64,000 nucleotides of DNA from Lentzea nigeriaca (GCF_016907955.1 NZ_JAFBCX010000019.1:1-64000); one strand, 5' to 3'. Positions 1 to 8,312 are shown, counted from the stretch's first letter. Notes: a model not told the origin generated them from the sequence alone. Made by a program: numbers and translations.

Positions 1-48
1 ATGGTACTGCACTGGTTACGGTGTGGGAGAGTAGGTCGCCGCCGAACT
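1..48 (+). rRNA. rrf: 5S ribosomal RNA, 3' end only
   Basis: The first ~48 bases match the 3' arm of actinobacterial 5S rRNA: the GGTGTGGGAGAGTAGGTCGC segment followed by CGCC, which pairs with the 5' end of the molecule lying outside the window. A strong terminator follows immediately, as expected at the end of an rRNA operon. The exact 3' end (about 47-49) is inferred. The 16S and 23S genes would lie just upstream of the window. Confidence 0.9.
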
Positions 49-54
49 TAATGT

Positions 55-102
55 GGCCCTGCGGGTCGAGTTGCCAAAAGCGACTCCCCGCAGGGCCTTT
101 TT
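55..102 (+). terminator. Rho-independent terminator of the rRNA operon
   Basis: Perfect 11-bp stem GGCCCTGCGGG (55-65) / CCCGCAGGGCC (87-97) with further pairing inside the loop, followed by TTTTT (98-102). The position just after the 5S rRNA end fits the rrn operon terminator. Confidence 0.93.
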
Positions 103-123
103 CATGGCTGAAAAAGTTGTCCG

Positions 124-442
124 GCGCTGCGGCGCCACTCGCTGGGCAGCACGCCGAACGCGTTCCGGAACGACGCGTGAAGTGGGTCGGATCCTTGAAA
201 CCCCAGCGCCGGGCGATCATGCCGATGGATAGGTGCCGTGAGCCGGATGGGCCAGCTGATCCACTGCTCCAGCCGCAGGCGGCGTGAGCACAGACGCGGT
301 GCAGGTGACGCGGTGAGATCGCGAGCGCCGCGGCGATCGTCGCGGGGGAGAGGTCGGGTTCGCGCAGGTGCTGCCGCACGTGGGCGCGGGCCTGGACGAT
401 CAGGGTCTGCTCGACGATGTCGCGGGTGCGGTGCCAGGGCAT
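124..442 (-). pseudogene. AraC-family regulator remnant (DNA-binding domain)
   Basis: Read on the minus strand, pieces of an AraC-type C-terminal domain appear in successive frames: a first helix-turn-helix part with SPATIAAALAISPRHLHRV, a linker-helix piece RRLRLEQ in a second frame, the second HTH core SIGMIARRWGFKDPTHFTR back in the first frame, then SFRNAFGVLPSEWRR after another shift near 173. At least three indels separate the pieces, and the sensor domain that should precede them is absent. I infer a decayed, non-functional regulator truncated at about 442. The 3' end abuts the rRNA terminator. Confidence 0.8.
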
Positions 443-444
443 CC

Positions 445-636
445 TGGTCCGCCCTGGGCGCCCCGACAAGAACCTCGACGACCTCGCCGTGGGCCCCGAC
501 GGCAAGCCCTACGTCACCGCCCACACGAGCCGCGAACTCATCAAGCAAGAACCCGACGGCCGCACGCTTCGAACCGGGCACGCGCACGATGTTCGTCACG
601 CACGCCTCGGGCAAGGTCCTGAAGGTCCGCCTCTAG
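445..636 (+). pseudogene. SMP-30/gluconolactonase-like propeller fragment
   Basis: A plus-strand piece reads NLDDLAVGPDGKPYVTAHTS in one frame (from ~463) and, after a shift near 560, GTRTMFVTHASGKVLKVRL with a stop at 634-636 in another. Both look like the last blades of an SMP-30/gluconolactonase or NHL-type beta-propeller. There is no upstream part, and too little sequence lies between the blades, so an internal deletion as well as a frameshift is likely. It abuts the truncated AraC fragment head to head, as if one deletion had joined two gene remnants. Its stop shares CTAG with the stop of the convergent KAP gene. Confidence 0.65.
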
Positions 637-2825
637 AACAACCTGTCCGCCAGCCCCGCAACCGCTTGCGCATCGCAGTCGCGAAGCAACTCGCGCAGGT
701 TCGCCGCAGCCTTCCGGTCGGAGTAGGCGAACCCGAGCTTGGCGATCGTCGCGCCCCACCGGACGTCGTCGTCGACCGCGTTGGCCAGGTCCTGCCACCC
801 GCCACGGAGGCGGTGCAGGTAGGCGGGCCATCTGACCGCGATCTCGGCTACGGCGACCAGGTGGCACGCCTGCTTCACGTCAGCCGAAGCCAGCACTCGC
901 AGGTAGAACTGCCAGACGTTCAGCAGCCGCTTCTCCTCGCGCACCGACTGCTCCGGCTGCGCTCGGAGCCGGCGCCGCAGGTGCTCACGCACGTCGGCGT
1001 GCCGCTCGATCGCGATGATCACCCTCTCGACTTTCTCGACGGGGGACGGGATCAAGTGGGCGGCCAGCTCGCTCAATTCGATCTCCAGGTCTGGCGTCCA
1101 TCGCACGTCCACCCCACGTGGTGGCACCGGCTGCTCACCGTGGACAAATCCGAGGTGGGCCTCCAGCAAGCGGTCGGCGTTGTCCTCGGTGGTGCGTGGC
1201 AGTCGCACCGGGAGTTGGACGAGCTTGCGCAGGAATGTCCATCCAGGACTCGGATCGTCCGGGTGCGCAACGACTTTCGCGTCGGCGAGCTCCTTGTAGG
1301 CGTGGTCCACATGGGACGCGACCACCGACGCGTCGACACCCAGCACGAAGCGCGTGGCCGGGAAATCGTCCGAGAGGAACACGTTGATCGCCTCGAACAC
1401 CTGAGCTGTGGTCCGCGGTGTGCACCGGTCGAGATCGTCGATCAGCAGCACGACCTGGTAACCATGCGTGCCGAGATCGGTGAGCAACGCCTTGACGTCG
1501 TGCTGCACGAGGTACAGATAACCGGATTTGGCGTGGTAGTACGGATCGCGGATCAACGGATCCGTGGCAGGGCCCGAGAAAGCGTTGCTCGCGACCGGTC
1601 CCGCGAACAGCTCTCCCGGCAGGAACGCCGAAGCCCTGTCCCAGAAGTAGCGCTTTCCGGTGTGCAGCACGCCGAGCACAGCCAGCGCGGCCGTCGCGAC
1701 CCACGCCCACGGCACGTTCAACTTGGTCAGCTGCGCCAGCAGCGACAGCCCGAAACCCAGCCCGGCGAACGACAGCAGCGGTGAGTGGATCCGCTTCCAC
1801 AGCTGGCGCTGCAGGTGCCGGCGATCCACCTTGTGGGCGTTTCTCGCGAACCAGTACCGGTCTTTGGCGTTCCGGTCGGGCATGATCGCCGGCTCCGCTG
1901 CCGATGCCACGGCTTGGGCGACTCCCGCCCAGACCTGTTCGCTCGACTGGTGCCGCCACGGGTTGAACGACGTCGTCAGCCACTTGTTCGGTGGTTTCGG
2001 CAGAGTGGCCTGGACCGGCGGGCGGTAGAGCATTCGATCCGCGCCGAACACGGTGAGCTTCCGTCCGCGTGGCGCCTCCTCCAGTTCGCCGGCCAGCTTG
2101 CCCCGCACGAACTCCAGCACGGTGCTCTTGCCTGAACCCCACGCGCCCTCGACGGTGATCACCGTCGGACCGTCGTCCGCTGTCAGCACCTCGGTCAGCG
2201 CGGTCACGAGCGCCGACCGGTCCAGCAAGTCCTCCGTGGCCACCCGGTCGCTGAACCCCCGAGTCGACACCGGACCGGTTCTGGGAGGTACGGGGAGCTG
2301 CGGGTCCCAGATGTGCAGCAGGCCTCGTGGTCCACCGGAGGCGATCTTCGGAAGACCGTCGGAGCCGAGGTAGCCGAGCAGCACGGTCGTCTGCCCACCC
2401 GGTAGACCCATGCGGAGCTGTTCGCCGGTCCGGAGGTCCCACAGCTTGATCGTGCCGCCGCCGCTCATGAGCAGCGGATCGCCGTCCGATGGGCACAGTC
2501 CGAGTGTCGCGATGTCGTCGCGGTGCCCTCTCAGCGTGCGTGCGCCCCCGACGCCGCGGACGGTGATGTCCGGACCAAGCGCCATCACCTTGCCGTCGTT
2601 GGTCGACAACTGGCCCGAGCGCGCGGCATGCCAGTACTCCCTGGGCCCGCCCGTGTACTCCGCACCCGTGTTCGCGTGGACGATGACCTCGAACCGTCCC
2701 TCCAGCGACACTTTCAGTAGCGGATCCTCCCGGACCTCCCGGTTGACCGCGATCGCGGTGATGGGTGCTCCGAGCTCGATGACGCGGTCCAGGCTCATCC
2801 GCGGTGTTGGATCGGGAGAACTCAC
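633..2825 (-). CDS. KAP-family P-loop NTPase with WD40-like N-terminus
   Basis: 730 residues. Residues ~20-180 carry degenerate WD40-like repeats (LRGHRDDIATLGL ... GTIKLWD; GLLHIWD). A KAP-type NTPase follows: Walker A GAWGSGKST at ~228-235 and Walker B with the family signature LLIDDLDRC at ~460-468. Two predicted membrane helices (~349-365 and ~372-388) sit between them, as is typical of KAP proteins (Kidins220/ARMS, PifA). It should be a membrane-anchored ATPase facing the cytoplasm. F-plasmid PifA, the bacterial prototype, excludes phage T7, so a role in defence or stress signalling is possible but unproven. It is monocistronic and divergent from the ATP-grasp operon. Confidence 0.85.
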   Translation of the reverse strand: MSSPDPTPRMSLDRVIELGAPITAIAVNREVREDPLLKVSLEGRFEVIVHANTGAEYTGGPREYWHAARSGQLSTNDGKVMALGPDITVRGVGGARTLRGHRDDIATLGLCPSDGDPLLMSGGGTIKLWDLRTGEQLRMGLPGGQTTVLLGYLGSDGLPKIASGGPRGLLHIWDPQLPVPPRTGPVSTRGFSDRVATEDLLDRSALVTALTEVLTADDGPTVITVEGAWGSGKSTVLEFVRGKLAGELEEAPRGRKLTVFGADRMLYRPPVQATLPKPPNKWLTTSFNPWRHQSSEQVWAGVAQAVASAAEPAIMPDRNAKDRYWFARNAHKVDRRHLQRQLWKRIHSPLLSFAGLGFGLSLLAQLTKLNVPWAWVATAALAVLGVLHTGKRYFWDRASAFLPGELFAGPVASNAFSGPATDPLIRDPYYHAKSGYLYLVQHDVKALLTDLGTHGYQVVLLIDDLDRCTPRTTAQVFEAINVFLSDDFPATRFVLGVDASVVASHVDHAYKELADAKVVAHPDDPSPGWTFLRKLVQLPVRLPRTTEDNADRLLEAHLGFVHGEQPVPPRGVDVRWTPDLEIELSELAAHLIPSPVEKVERVIIAIERHADVREHLRRRLRAQPEQSVREEKRLLNVWQFYLRVLASADVKQACHLVAVAEIAVRWPAYLHRLRGGWQDLANAVDDDVRWGATIAKLGFAYSDRKAAANLRELLRDCDAQAVAGLADRLF

Positions 2826-2899
2826 GGCTGGAAAGTACCGAGTTTCGTTTCTGGGAGGTTTCTGTCTGGGCTGACTAGTGCGCGATCGGCGTAACAGGG

Positions 2900-4546
2900 G
2901 TGAAGATGTGGACCATGGAACGCCGCCGAGCCCGCACCTCAGGACTGCGCCGCAGCCGCACGGTCACCACGCCGAGGCTCGGTGAGCTGTTCAACGGCTA
3001 TCTGAACCCTCAAAGGCCGCATGCCGGCGCCTATGACGAGATGTTCTCCACCGACAACGGGGTGCGATCGGCTTATCGCGCGCTGTACGAGTCGGTCGCT
3101 CCGTCGCAGGTCAACGAGCTGAACGCGCGGAGCGAGGCGCTGGGCAGGGCCTTCGTCGACCAAGGCATCACGTTCAGTCTCAGCGGTCAGGAGCGGCCGT
3201 TCCCGCTCGACCTCATCCCGCGCATCATCACGGCCAGTGAGTGGGCGAAGCTCGAACGGGGCATCGTGCAGCGGGTGCGGGCGATGGAGATGTTCCTCGC
3301 GGACATCTACGGTGACGCGCAGATCGTCCGGGATGGAGTGTTGCCTCGGCGTCTCATTACGTCATGCGAGCACTTCCACCGGGAGGCGGCCGGGATCAAC
3401 CCGCCCAACGGGGTGCGCATCCACGTCGCGGGTGTCGACCTCGTGCGGGACGAGCAGGGGACGTTCCGGGTGCTCGAGGACAACCTGCGGTGTCCGTCCG
3501 GGGTGAGTTACGTGATGGAGAACCGGCGGACGATGGCGCGCGTGTTCCCCGACTTGTTCGCACGGCATCGCGTGCGCGCGGTGGGTGACTACGCGGTGCA
3601 TCTGCTGAGGTCGTTGAGGAACGCCGCGGCGCCCAACGCGGCGGATCCGAATGTTGTGGTGCTCACGCCCGGTCTGGCGAACTCCGCCTACTTCGAGCAC
3701 TCGTTGCTCGCGCGGCAGATGGGTGTGGAGCTGGTCGAGGGGCGGGATCTGTTCTGCCGTGACAACTTCGTGTACCTGAGGACCACCGAGGGTGAGCGGC
3801 AGGTCGACGTCATCTACCGGCGCATCGACGACGACTTCCTGGATCCCGTGCACTTCCGGCCGGACTCGGTCCTGGGCATCGCGGGGCTGTTGAACGCTGC
3901 CAGGGCGGGCAACGTCGTCATCGCCAACGCCGTGGGCAACGGGGTGGCGGACGACAAGCTCGTCTACACCTACATGCCGGAGATTCTGCAGTACTACCTC
4001 GGTGAGAAGGCGTTGCTGCCCAACGTCGACACGTTCCGGTGCTGGCTGCAGGACGAGCGGGCGCACGTGCTCGACCACCTCGACGAGCTCGTCGTGAAGC
4101 CCGTCGAGGGGTCGGGCGGGTACGGGATCGTGTTCGGGCCCGACGCCAGTGCCAAGGAGCTCACCTCGCTGCGGAAGCGGATCAAGGCCAACCCGCGCGG
4201 GTGGATCGCGCAGCCGGTGGTGCAGCTGAGCACGGTGCCGACGAAGGTGGGCGACAAGCTGGCGCCGCGGCACGTGGACCTGCGGCCGTTCGCGGTCAAC
4301 GACGGCAACTTCATCTTCGTGCTGCCCGGTGGGTTGACGCGGGTGGCGTTGCCGGAGGGCAGCCTCGTGGTCAACTCGTCGCAGGGTGGCGGGTCGAAGG
4401 ACACGTGGGTGCTGGCGGCGAAGTCGTCGACGCAGGAACGCGAGCTGGCGGAGCCCGGACTGGCTGGACCGTCCGAAATGGAGGCTGCGGTCGCCGAGCA
4501 GGGGCCGGAGCTGACCACGTCCCAGCAACAGCAACAGCAGCAGTAG
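2900..4546 (+). CDS. Circularly permuted ATP-grasp protein (DUF404/DUF407)
   Basis: 548 residues. The family hallmarks are visible: YDEMFS near residue 50, DLIPRII, the RAMEMFLADIYGD segment, VLEDNLRCPSGVSYVMENR, and a late VEGSGGYGIVFGPDA glycine loop. Members are predicted ATP-dependent carboxylate-amine (peptide) ligases. The GTG at 2900 follows AGGGG; ATGs at 2906 and 2915 are alternatives. It heads a tight operon with the alpha-E protein (13-nt gap with GGGAGG RBS) and a transglutaminase, the classic three-gene set. Unusual feature: the C-terminus ends in seven consecutive glutamines. Confidence 0.9.
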   Translation: MKMWTMERRRARTSGLRRSRTVTTPRLGELFNGYLNPQRPHAGAYDEMFSTDNGVRSAYRALYESVAPSQVNELNARSEALGRAFVDQGITFSLSGQERPFPLDLIPRIITASEWAKLERGIVQRVRAMEMFLADIYGDAQIVRDGVLPRRLITSCEHFHREAAGINPPNGVRIHVAGVDLVRDEQGTFRVLEDNLRCPSGVSYVMENRRTMARVFPDLFARHRVRAVGDYAVHLLRSLRNAAAPNAADPNVVVLTPGLANSAYFEHSLLARQMGVELVEGRDLFCRDNFVYLRTTEGERQVDVIYRRIDDDFLDPVHFRPDSVLGIAGLLNAARAGNVVIANAVGNGVADDKLVYTYMPEILQYYLGEKALLPNVDTFRCWLQDERAHVLDHLDELVVKPVEGSGGYGIVFGPDASAKELTSLRKRIKANPRGWIAQPVVQLSTVPTKVGDKLAPRHVDLRPFAVNDGNFIFVLPGGLTRVALPEGSLVVNSSQGGGSKDTWVLAAKSSTQERELAEPGLAGPSEMEAAVAEQGPELTTSQQQQQQQ

Positions 4547-4559
4547 GGAGGCGCGCGAA

Positions 4560-5507
4560 ATGCTGGCACGCAACGCGGAGTCGCTGTACTGGATCGGCCG
4601 CTACGTCGAACGGGCGGACGACACGGCGCGCATCCTGGATGTGTCTGTGCATCAGCTGCTCGAAGACGCGACGGTCGACCCGGACGCCACTTCGCGGCAG
4701 CTGCTGACGGTTCTGGGGATCACACCGCCGGTGGGCGCGGACCAGTTCGACGTGTGGTCGTTGACCGAACTGGTGGCGTACAACAAGGACAACCCCAGCT
4801 CGATCGTCAGCTCCGTCAACAGTGCGCGCGAGAACACCCGTGGTGCGCGCGAGGTCGTGTCGACGGAGATGTGGGAGTGTCTCAACGCGATGTGGAACGC
4901 CGTCGCGGAACGGCAGACCTACGCGCGCGCGATGGGGCCGCACGCGTTCTTCAGCTTTGTGGAGGAGCGGGCGGCGATGTTCGCCGGGCTGGCCGACTCC
5001 ACGATGTCGCGGGACGACGGGTGGCGCTTCCTGGTGCTGGGGCGGTCCGTCGAGCGCGTGGACATGATCGTGCGGCTCCTCCTCGCCCGCGTCGGCGACA
5101 AGGCTTCTTCTCCTGGCTGGGTAACGGTTTTGCGGTCGGCCGGCGCCCACGACACGTATCTGCGGACCTATCGCGGGGCGTTGGACGCGTCGCGGGTGGT
5201 GCAGTTCTTGTTGCTGGACAGGCTGTTCCCGCGGTCGGTGTTCCACGCGTTACGGCAGGCCGAGTCGTGTCTGGAGCAGCTGGAGAACCAGCCGTCGGTG
5301 CGGGTCGGCGCGCGGGCGGAGGCGTTGCGGTTGCTCGGCAAGGCTCGCAGTGACCTGGAGTTCTTGCGGCCGCATGATTTGCTGCCCGACTTGCCGAAGC
5401 GGTTGGCCGCGTTGCAGAAGACCGTGCGGGACGTCGGCGAGGCCGTGTCGCAGCAGTACTTCCACTCGGCGCCGTGGGTCGCCTGGACGAACACCGAGGT
5501 GGGCTGA
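4560..5507 (+). CDS. Alpha-E domain protein (DUF403)
   Basis: 315 residues, nearly all helical. It opens with the family signature MLARNAESLYWIGRYVERADDTAR. Alpha-E proteins are almost always found next to the permuted ATP-grasp ligase and a transglutaminase, as here, and are presumed to act with them on a peptide or protein substrate; the reaction is unknown. The start has a good RBS (GGGAGG) and the stop lies 3 nt before the next ATG, so the three genes are probably co-translated. Confidence 0.92.
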   Translation: MLARNAESLYWIGRYVERADDTARILDVSVHQLLEDATVDPDATSRQLLTVLGITPPVGADQFDVWSLTELVAYNKDNPSSIVSSVNSARENTRGAREVVSTEMWECLNAMWNAVAERQTYARAMGPHAFFSFVEERAAMFAGLADSTMSRDDGWRFLVLGRSVERVDMIVRLLLARVGDKASSPGWVTVLRSAGAHDTYLRTYRGALDASRVVQFLLLDRLFPRSVFHALRQAESCLEQLENQPSVRVGARAEALRLLGKARSDLEFLRPHDLLPDLPKRLAALQKTVRDVGEAVSQQYFHSAPWVAWTNTEVG

Positions 5508-5510
5508 CCT

Positions 5511-6353
5511 ATGAGCTGGCGAGTGCGTGTTGTGCACACGACGGGCTATCGGTACGAGGCGCCAGTGGTGCAGTCGTACAACGAAGCGCGGTTGACGCCG
5601 CGTGGGGATCGGAAGCAGAACGTGGTGGTCTCGCGCATCGAGACCAACCCGGCCACCCGTGCGTACCGGTACACCGACTACTGGGGCACGGAGGTCACCT
5701 CCTTCGACCTGCACGCGCCGCACACCGAGCTGAAGGTCGTCGCGTCGTCGGTTGTGGAGACCAGCTCCGAGATCGAGCCGGTGACTTCGGGTTCGTGGGC
5801 GGACCTGCGCGAGGACAACCTCGTCGACCGCTACACGGAGTTCCTGGAGCCGACGCGCTACACGCCCCGCAACCGCGAGCTGCTGGCCAAGGCGCGGGAG
5901 CTGAAGAAGGGCAACTCGCCGTCGGACGCCGTGCTGGCTGCCTCCGAGTGGGTGTGGGAGCAGCTGAAGTACCAGCCCGGGTCGACCGGTGTGCACAGTT
6001 CGGCCGTGGACGCGTGGCAGGAACGCAAGGGCGTCTGCCAGGACTTCGCGCATCTGACGTTGGTGTTGTTGCGCGGCATGGGGATTCCGGCGCGTTATGT
6101 GTCCGGATACCTGCACACGAAGAAGGACGGTGCGCCGCGAGAGACGGTGCGCGGTGAGTCGCACGCGTGGATCGAGGCGTGGACCGGCGGGTGGTGGGGG
6201 TACGACCCGACCAACGCGATCCCGGTCGGGCCCCGGCACGTGTGGGTCGCGCTCGGGCGTGACTACGCGGATGTGGCGCCGTTGAAAGGGATTTACTCCG
6301 GAGGAGCGGCTACCGCGCTGGAAGTGACGGTCGAGATCACGCGGCTCGCCTGA
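5511..6353 (+). CDS. Transglutaminase-like cysteine protease/ligase
   Basis: 280 residues. An N-terminal bacterial transglutaminase beta-domain (~1-90; starts WRVRVVHTTGYRYEAPV) precedes the catalytic core with the triad visible as Cys in RKGVCQDFAHLTL (~170), His in GESHAWIEAW (~210) and Asp in YDPTNA (~225). No signal peptide or membrane segment is seen, so it should act in the cytoplasm with its two upstream partners. Relatives act as transglutaminases, proteases or peptidases; the direction of the reaction cannot be read from the sequence. Confidence 0.92.
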   Translation: MSWRVRVVHTTGYRYEAPVVQSYNEARLTPRGDRKQNVVVSRIETNPATRAYRYTDYWGTEVTSFDLHAPHTELKVVASSVVETSSEIEPVTSGSWADLREDNLVDRYTEFLEPTRYTPRNRELLAKARELKKGNSPSDAVLAASEWVWEQLKYQPGSTGVHSSAVDAWQERKGVCQDFAHLTLVLLRGMGIPARYVSGYLHTKKDGAPRETVRGESHAWIEAWTGGWWGYDPTNAIPVGPRHVWVALGRDYADVAPLKGIYSGGAATALEVTVEITRLA

Positions 6354-6412
6354 CGGTTTTCACCCGAACGAGCCTGTTCATTGGAGGCGGGGCAAGGCCT
6401 AGCGTCGGACCT

Positions 6413-7258
6413 ATGACTGTGATCACAGCGACGGTGTGCAGCAGGGCTCTGGGTGACGAGCTGCGCCGCATCAGGGAGACGTGCACCGACCTGGGCGGCG
6501 CCCAGATGGCGATGCGACTGGGCTGGCACCCGAGCAAGGTGACCAACATCGAGAAGGGCAAGGCGCGCGCCAGCGAGATCGATCTGGTGCAGTTCCTGAC
6601 GATGTGCGGCAAGGACATCGACTACTTCGAGAACTTCCGGAGCCGCTACAAGAACGCCTTCGAGGAGTACGTGGTGCGGGTGCACGACGACCTGCGCACG
6701 CTCGCGTTCGCTGAGTCGACCGCGAAGACGATCACCAGTTACAGCCCGAGCGGCGTACCTGGACTGCTCCAGACACCCGAGTACGCCGATGCCTTGTACC
6801 GGTTGGGTGGTTTCGTGGCTGAGGAGCGGATCGCGAACCTCGTGCGGTTCCGCATAGATCGGCAGGCGATCCTGCGGCGACACAACCGGCCGTCTTGCTT
6901 GTTCTACATCCACGAGGCGGCCCTGCGGCTGCGGGTCGGGGACGACTCGATCATGGAGGACCAGTACGCCAGACTCTTGTTCGACGCGCACGTCATCCGG
7001 ATCGTGCCTGCGCATGTCGTGGTTCCTTCGTCCGGCTGTGTGCTCTGGGAGTATCAAAAGGCGTACCCGGTCGCTTTCGGCGAGACCGACCTCGCGAAGC
7101 TGTTCGTGCAGGATCCGGGGGCGATCGCACGGACGAGGCTGCTCTTCGGCCACCTGGATGAGGTCGCTTTGGATGCGGGACAATCGCGGAGCAAGCTGGC
7201 GGAGTACGTCGGCCAACCGCGAGGGGAACTCGATGTCTCAGGACCGCACCTGGCGTAA
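6413..7258 (+). CDS. XRE-family regulator with DUF5753 domain (Scr1-type)
   Basis: 281 residues. The N-terminal helix-turn-helix (~8-65; GAQMAMRLGWHPSKVTNIEKG) is followed by the DUF5753 domain (PSGVPGLLQTPEYADAL). Actinomycetes carry many such regulators, each usually paired with a small DUF397 protein, as here: the DUF397 start lies inside this gene's 3' end. Some pairs control development and antibiotic production (BldB/Scr families); the target here is unknown. Confidence 0.93.
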   Translation: MTVITATVCSRALGDELRRIRETCTDLGGAQMAMRLGWHPSKVTNIEKGKARASEIDLVQFLTMCGKDIDYFENFRSRYKNAFEEYVVRVHDDLRTLAFAESTAKTITSYSPSGVPGLLQTPEYADALYRLGGFVAEERIANLVRFRIDRQAILRRHNRPSCLFYIHEAALRLRVGDDSIMEDQYARLLFDAHVIRIVPAHVVVPSSGCVLWEYQKAYPVAFGETDLAKLFVQDPGAIARTRLLFGHLDEVALDAGQSRSKLAEYVGQPRGELDVSGPHLA

Positions 7259-7409
7259 GAGCAGCTACAGCGACGCGACCGAGAACGGTGAGTGCGTCGA
7301 GGTCTCATTTGCCCAGGACGTGCTTGTTCGCGACTCCAAGAACGCCGACGCGGGCACGCTGACGTTCAGCGCACCCGCGTGGCGTGCGTTCGTTCAGCGC
7401 CAGCCGTGA
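7233..7409 (+). CDS. DUF397 small protein
   Basis: 58 residues starting at ATG 7233 behind GAGGGG, inside the end of the XRE gene (26-nt overlap, different frame). It opens TWRKSSYSD, then GECVEVSF, and ends with VRDSKN ... FSAPAWRAFV, all standard DUF397 positions. DUF397 proteins are thought to bind and modulate the neighbouring XRE regulator in a toxin-antitoxin-like arrangement. The 3' end overlaps the convergent MazF-like gene by 16 nt. Confidence 0.92.
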   Translation: MSQDRTWRKSSYSDATENGECVEVSFAQDVLVRDSKNADAGTLTFSAPAWRAFVQRQP

Positions 7410-7816
7410 CGTTCGCGTAGGGCGTCCACGACCTGGCCGAAGGCGGCGGGTGCCAGCACGGCACCCTCGCGCCGGATGTCGTCGTCCGAGTCCAGAGCGA
7501 AGACCCGGTCGAGGCGCAGGTAGGACGGGCGGCCGTCGCGGTCCCACGCGCCCGAGCCCAGTTCCAGGTAGTCGTCGCGCGGCTCCTTCGACGAGAGCAT
7601 CAGCGCGATCAGCTCGCCGTTCGCGCGGCCCACGACCAGCAGCGGGCGGTCCTTGCCGCGCGATGTGTCCTCCTCGAAGGGGACCCAGGCCCAGACGACC
7701 TCGCCGGGGTCGGCGTCGCCGTCCATCGAGGGCTCGTACTCGAGCTTCGCGGCGTCGGCAGCGTCGTAGATCTCCCGGACCGCACCGCGAGCCGGGCGGG
7801 GGTCCTCACCGTTCAT
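7394..7816 (-). CDS. PemK/MazF-like toxin family protein
   Basis: 140 residues. It shows the actinobacterial PemK/MazF-like pattern: GEVVWAWVPFEED ... GKDRPLLVVGR ... IALMLSSKEPRDDYLELGSGAWD ... SYLRLDRVFALD. MazF proteins are ribosome-independent endoribonucleases. The N-terminal ~30 residues are poorly conserved; ATG 7816 is chosen over GTG 7822, and neither has a clear RBS. No antitoxin-like DNA-binding gene lies upstream; the adjacent 63-residue acidic protein is not a recognised antitoxin. It may be an orphan toxin or a domesticated relative. Confidence 0.75.
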   Translation of the reverse strand: MNGEDPRPARGAVREIYDAADAAKLEYEPSMDGDADPGEVVWAWVPFEEDTSRGKDRPLLVVGRANGELIALMLSSKEPRDDYLELGSGAWDRDGRPSYLRLDRVFALDSDDDIRREGAVLAPAAFGQVVDALRERHGWR

Positions 7817-7831
7817 CAGCACGGAGGAACC

Positions 7832-8023
7832 TTAGTGGTTTTCCGGGGCGGGGCCGGCGTCCGTGGTGCCTCCGTCCTCGGCGAGTGCGGCGGGCGCGGC
7901 GGCGGCCGGACCCGCGGAGAGCGCCTCGGGTTCGGCGGACTTGATCACCTCCGCCCCGCCCTCGCGGTTGATCTTGATGACTACGTCCCGCTCGGTGTCG
8001 TCGAGCTCGATCACGATGCGCAC
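7832..8023 (-). CDS. Small acidic hypothetical protein, 63 aa
   Basis: Starts at GTG 8023 and reads MRIVIELDDTERDVVIKINR, then an Ala/Pro/Glu-rich low-complexity tail. The N-terminal half looks like a short beta-alpha unit and the tail is disordered. It lies 20 nt after the 84-residue beta-domain gene and 15 nt before the MazF-like gene, so it may belong to one operon with either. No family recognised. It could be an accessory or antidote peptide, but nothing in the sequence proves it. Confidence 0.55.
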   Translation of the reverse strand: MRIVIELDDTERDVVIKINREGGAEVIKSAEPEALSAGPAAAAPAALAEDGGTTDAGPAPENH

Positions 8024-8043
8024 CGTGGTGCCCCCTCACGTGG

Positions 8044-8298
8044 TCAGGAAAGGACCGCGAACCGGCCGTCGAAGGTGACCGTGGCGGCGGTCAGGTTCTT
8101 GACCGTGATCCAGTACGTGCACTGGGTAGAGCTCGCTCGCTCGACGGCCACGTCCCAGTCCACCTGCGGTGCGCCGGACACCGCGGACGTGGGCATGACG
8201 TACCAGACGACGTGCCACCCGACCGGCCATCCGTAGGTGAACCACCGGTGCGAGGTGTTGGGTGCGAGGCTTGCGCTGAACTGCGTTCCTGTCCACAT
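8044..8298 (-). CDS. Free-standing copy of the glutaminase C-terminal domain, 84 aa
   Basis: 84 residues from ATG 8298. It aligns along its whole length with residues ~346-425 of the protein encoded just upstream (8313-9593): TQF/TQWF, NTSHRWFTYGWPVGWHVVWYVMP versus [29 protein letters not shown] in both, TYWITVKN versus TYWITVTN, and a closing VTFDGRFAVLS versus [11 protein letters not shown]. This is therefore an intragenic domain duplicate, rich in Trp and beta-forming residues, without signal peptide. The gap to the upstream gene is 14 nt, so the two are probably co-transcribed. It may be a decoy, subunit or inhibitor of the larger protein. Confidence 0.8.
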   Translation of the reverse strand: MWTGTQFSASLAPNTSHRWFTYGWPVGWHVVWYVMPTSAVSGAPQVDWDVAVERASSTQCTYWITVKNLTAATVTFDGRFAVLS

Positions 8299-8312
8299 GG
8301 CGGTGCCCCCGA

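Noticed and set aside
417-1784. Long open frame on the plus strand opposite the KAP gene (and similar ones opposite the ATP-grasp, lepA, DUF885, permease and glyS genes)
   Set aside because: High-GC coding DNA gives long antisense frames. These have Arg/Pro/Ala-rich sequence, no motifs and no RBS, while the opposite strand has clear domains.
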